Positions 61,963 through 64,000 of a stretch of 64,000 nt of DNA are shown here, in pieces. This DNA comes from Daucus carota subsp. sativus (lineage: Eukaryota > Streptophyta > Magnoliopsida > Apiales > Apiaceae), in the NCBI RefSeq assembly GCF_001625215.2, contig NC_030381.2, forward strand, positions 48,321,214 to 48,385,213. Direction: 5' to 3'. The stretch's first letter is position 1, and each line of letters begins with the position of its first letter. The translations under genes were made by a program, and so were the position numbers. The notes beneath the pieces are model-generated. The model did no database searches. It was not told the origin of the DNA and was given only the letters and a program-made list of their open reading frames with translations.

Positions 61963-64000
61963 TGTGAGGGAGGAGGAAGACGGCGATGGGGCGGCGGCAA
62001 GTGACGGTGGAGCAGGATCGGAGGTTTAGGGCTTGTGCATGCGTGACACCTGGCATGCGTGTCCTTGTTGAACAGAGTAGTCCATGATGCTAAACAGCTA
62101 AAGCTCAGGGGTTTGTGTACTTTTAATTCTTAACGTCTGCACTTTTAATGTGTAACGTAATTAGGTGTGAATGTGATAATACAGAAGTATCTGAGTTTGT
62201 AACTCCTGTGAAAAACAAATTTGTTTCATATCCTGCGAATTCTAATATGGTCTTTCTGACGTGTGATCCTAATCATTCAAATTCAAATTTGATTTCGAGA
62301 TAATATTATATTCATCTCTCCAAATTCTATAAGGTAATATTCGATTGGTTTCACGGATCCTGTATGCATATAAACTAACCGATTAGAATCAGTATTTTGT
62401 TTGATACATGATTTAGAAAAAAATTTGGAACAAAATTGAGGTACTTAACATTATTACTCCTCTTAGAAGCACTCTTCAGAAGCTGTGATCAAGAACAGCT
62501 CTGGAACTGCTCTAAGAGACTGCCATGGAGTCACAAGGATATTTGTTGCAATGGCCGCTTATACTGTGAGTGCAGATATTTTCCCTTTCCTAATTTTTGA
62601 GACTGTTGCTTTTGTAAAATTAGGAAAAAGTGTGATTTGAAGAATAAACTAGCTAGCCATCAATTTGGACTTAAAATCTCTCTTTACAGGCTACAGCTAT
62701 GCATCCAGATGTTAAACATTTTTCTCAGATTAAACAAGTTTGCACTTTTGCATTTGTTGGTAAGTTTTTTACATGATTTCTTGGCATTTTACTTTTCAAT
62801 GGAAGCTTCAAACCTTGAATCAATAAAACAAGCTGTCTTCGAGTATGATTGATTGGCAACAAGCTTAACATAATAAAAGTGCGCTCATCAGTGTTTTAAT
62901 GTCTACATCACTGTTTCCTGTTCTTTGAAGGAGATTAGTAGTATGTTGTTGGATTATCTGAGATGCCTTGCGAAAAAATGAAATGCAGACTCATGTTTGG
63001 ATGATCTCAGTAGTTAAAATTACAGAATGCTCGTAAGTTGATTTATATATTTTAGCATTAAGAATTTGAGATAGAACAATAGCAAGCACGGCTTAGAGTA
63101 AATCACTTGATCAATAGTATAATTTACTGATATTTCAAGATCAGCTGCAGAGGCTGAATCAATAAATCTCATATTTTAAGATGGGGCTAAATCAAAAAAT
63201 TCTAGTGAGACCATCTGCAACTCTAAATGAAAACAGCCCCCTCGCCAACTAATATTTGAAAATACACCTGAGATTGAGTTTTAGTTAGTCCCAGCCCAGT
63301 TTGGTCACTCATACCAAATGTGGGGTGGGGGAGGGGGTTGGTTGTACAGATTGTGCCAGAATCAAGATGACAGTAGGATCTACTTTAGCTCAAATAATGT
63401 ACTGAATGGGGCTCGAATACATGCCATAGTCTACAATCGCCTCCTAAGCTTTACTAATATACAATATCTTTTGCATTCCTTCCAATTCCTGTATGACAAC
63501 GTGAAACCAAATGGCTACAGATGATGGATTGACAGAAACCCTTCCAAAAAACCACAATGGCTAATATAACGAGCTCCACATGCATGCCCAAAATTTGATT
63601 AGAAGAAACTAAAAGAAAACATACTTGATTTATCAGCACCCACACTTGTTAGAGTGCTAGCTGTGCCTACAAGCGCGTATTAGCATGTTAATGAACTGCA
63701 ATCTACTTTAACCTTTTAACACTTGATACAATGTTAACTTCCTCTTAAAATTGTGTGTTATAGTAATACTCTGATGCATTTTAGATCAGAAGAAAACTTA
63801 TATAAGAATTAGCGTAATTAAGGTTGTTTATATCATTTCATCCATGTTTAAATTCTTCTACAGTTGTCCATCTCAACTGATAGGTATAGTTCTTGTGTTT
63901 GCCTAATTCACTTGGTTCATCTCAGCTCGAGGTATGCTTCAATCTTGAGTAGTTAATCTTGTTTATATCAAAATCAATACATTGAGTTACAAATTACAAT
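61963..64000. other. Region after the C2 gene to the window end
   Basis: C2 3' UTR, then mostly AT-rich sequence. Two exon-like segments (62470-62765) are described separately. Other short frames, including 63318-63524, are not convincing. Confidence 0.4.
62470..62765 (+). pseudogene. Two exon-like segments of an unidentified gene
   Basis: Segment A (about 62475-62563) reads EAVIKNSSGTALRDCHGVTR then IFVAMAAYT and ends at a GTGAGT donor. Segment B starts after TTTACAG near 62690, reads ATAMHPDVKHFSQIKQVCTF then AFV, and ends at TG|GTAAGT. The phases agree, so a spliced product is possible. No upstream start or downstream exon was found; it may be a truncated gene copy. Confidence 0.35.

Overview
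This is nuclear DNA of a eudicot plant. The genes carry short exons with GT-AG introns. The intergenic DNA is AT-rich and full of small DNA transposons. The two cytosolic ribosomal-protein genes have plant telo-box promoters. The order katanin-like ATPase, nMAT1-type maturase, DUF642 protein and RPL18a recalls, from memory, the Arabidopsis blocks At2g34480-34560 and At1g29970-30010. An asterid such as an Apiaceae is a guess from the Stowaway/Harbinger-rich composition; the sequence does not prove it.

Layout. 1-0.8 kb: 5' end of a katanin A-like 2 gene (minus), running off the window. 3.6-5.7 kb: intronless nuclear group II intron maturase (minus). 10.4-10.8 kb: IDA-like secreted peptide precursor (minus). 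12-17 kb: transposon cluster, including a PIF/Harbinger element with an intact transposase ORF. 20.3-24.3 kb: KAT-type Shaker K+ channel in 11 exons (minus). 24.3-37.7 kb: gene desert holding a TIR element inside an AT microsatellite, a large foldback and a non-autonomous Helitron. 37.8-42.4 kb: DUF642 protein with signal peptide and probable GPI signal. 44.2-49.4 kb: plastid-type MraY in 8 exons. 49.8-54 kb: minisatellite, a retroposed poly(A) copy with target-site duplication, nested MITEs and a hAT-like MITE. 55.3-57.3 kb: RPS14. 58.8-60.7 kb: RPL18a. 61.5-62.0 kb: small C2-domain protein.

The genes are ordinary unlinked plant genes and not an operon. Four points stand out. MraY carries two substitutions in its most conserved catalytic motifs and one GC-AG intron. 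A 1.6-kb retroposed transcript keeps its poly(A) and target-site duplication. Several tiny poly(A)-only insertions are each flanked by 10-18 bp duplications. Several transposons are nested, and one has its own empty site elsewhere in the window.
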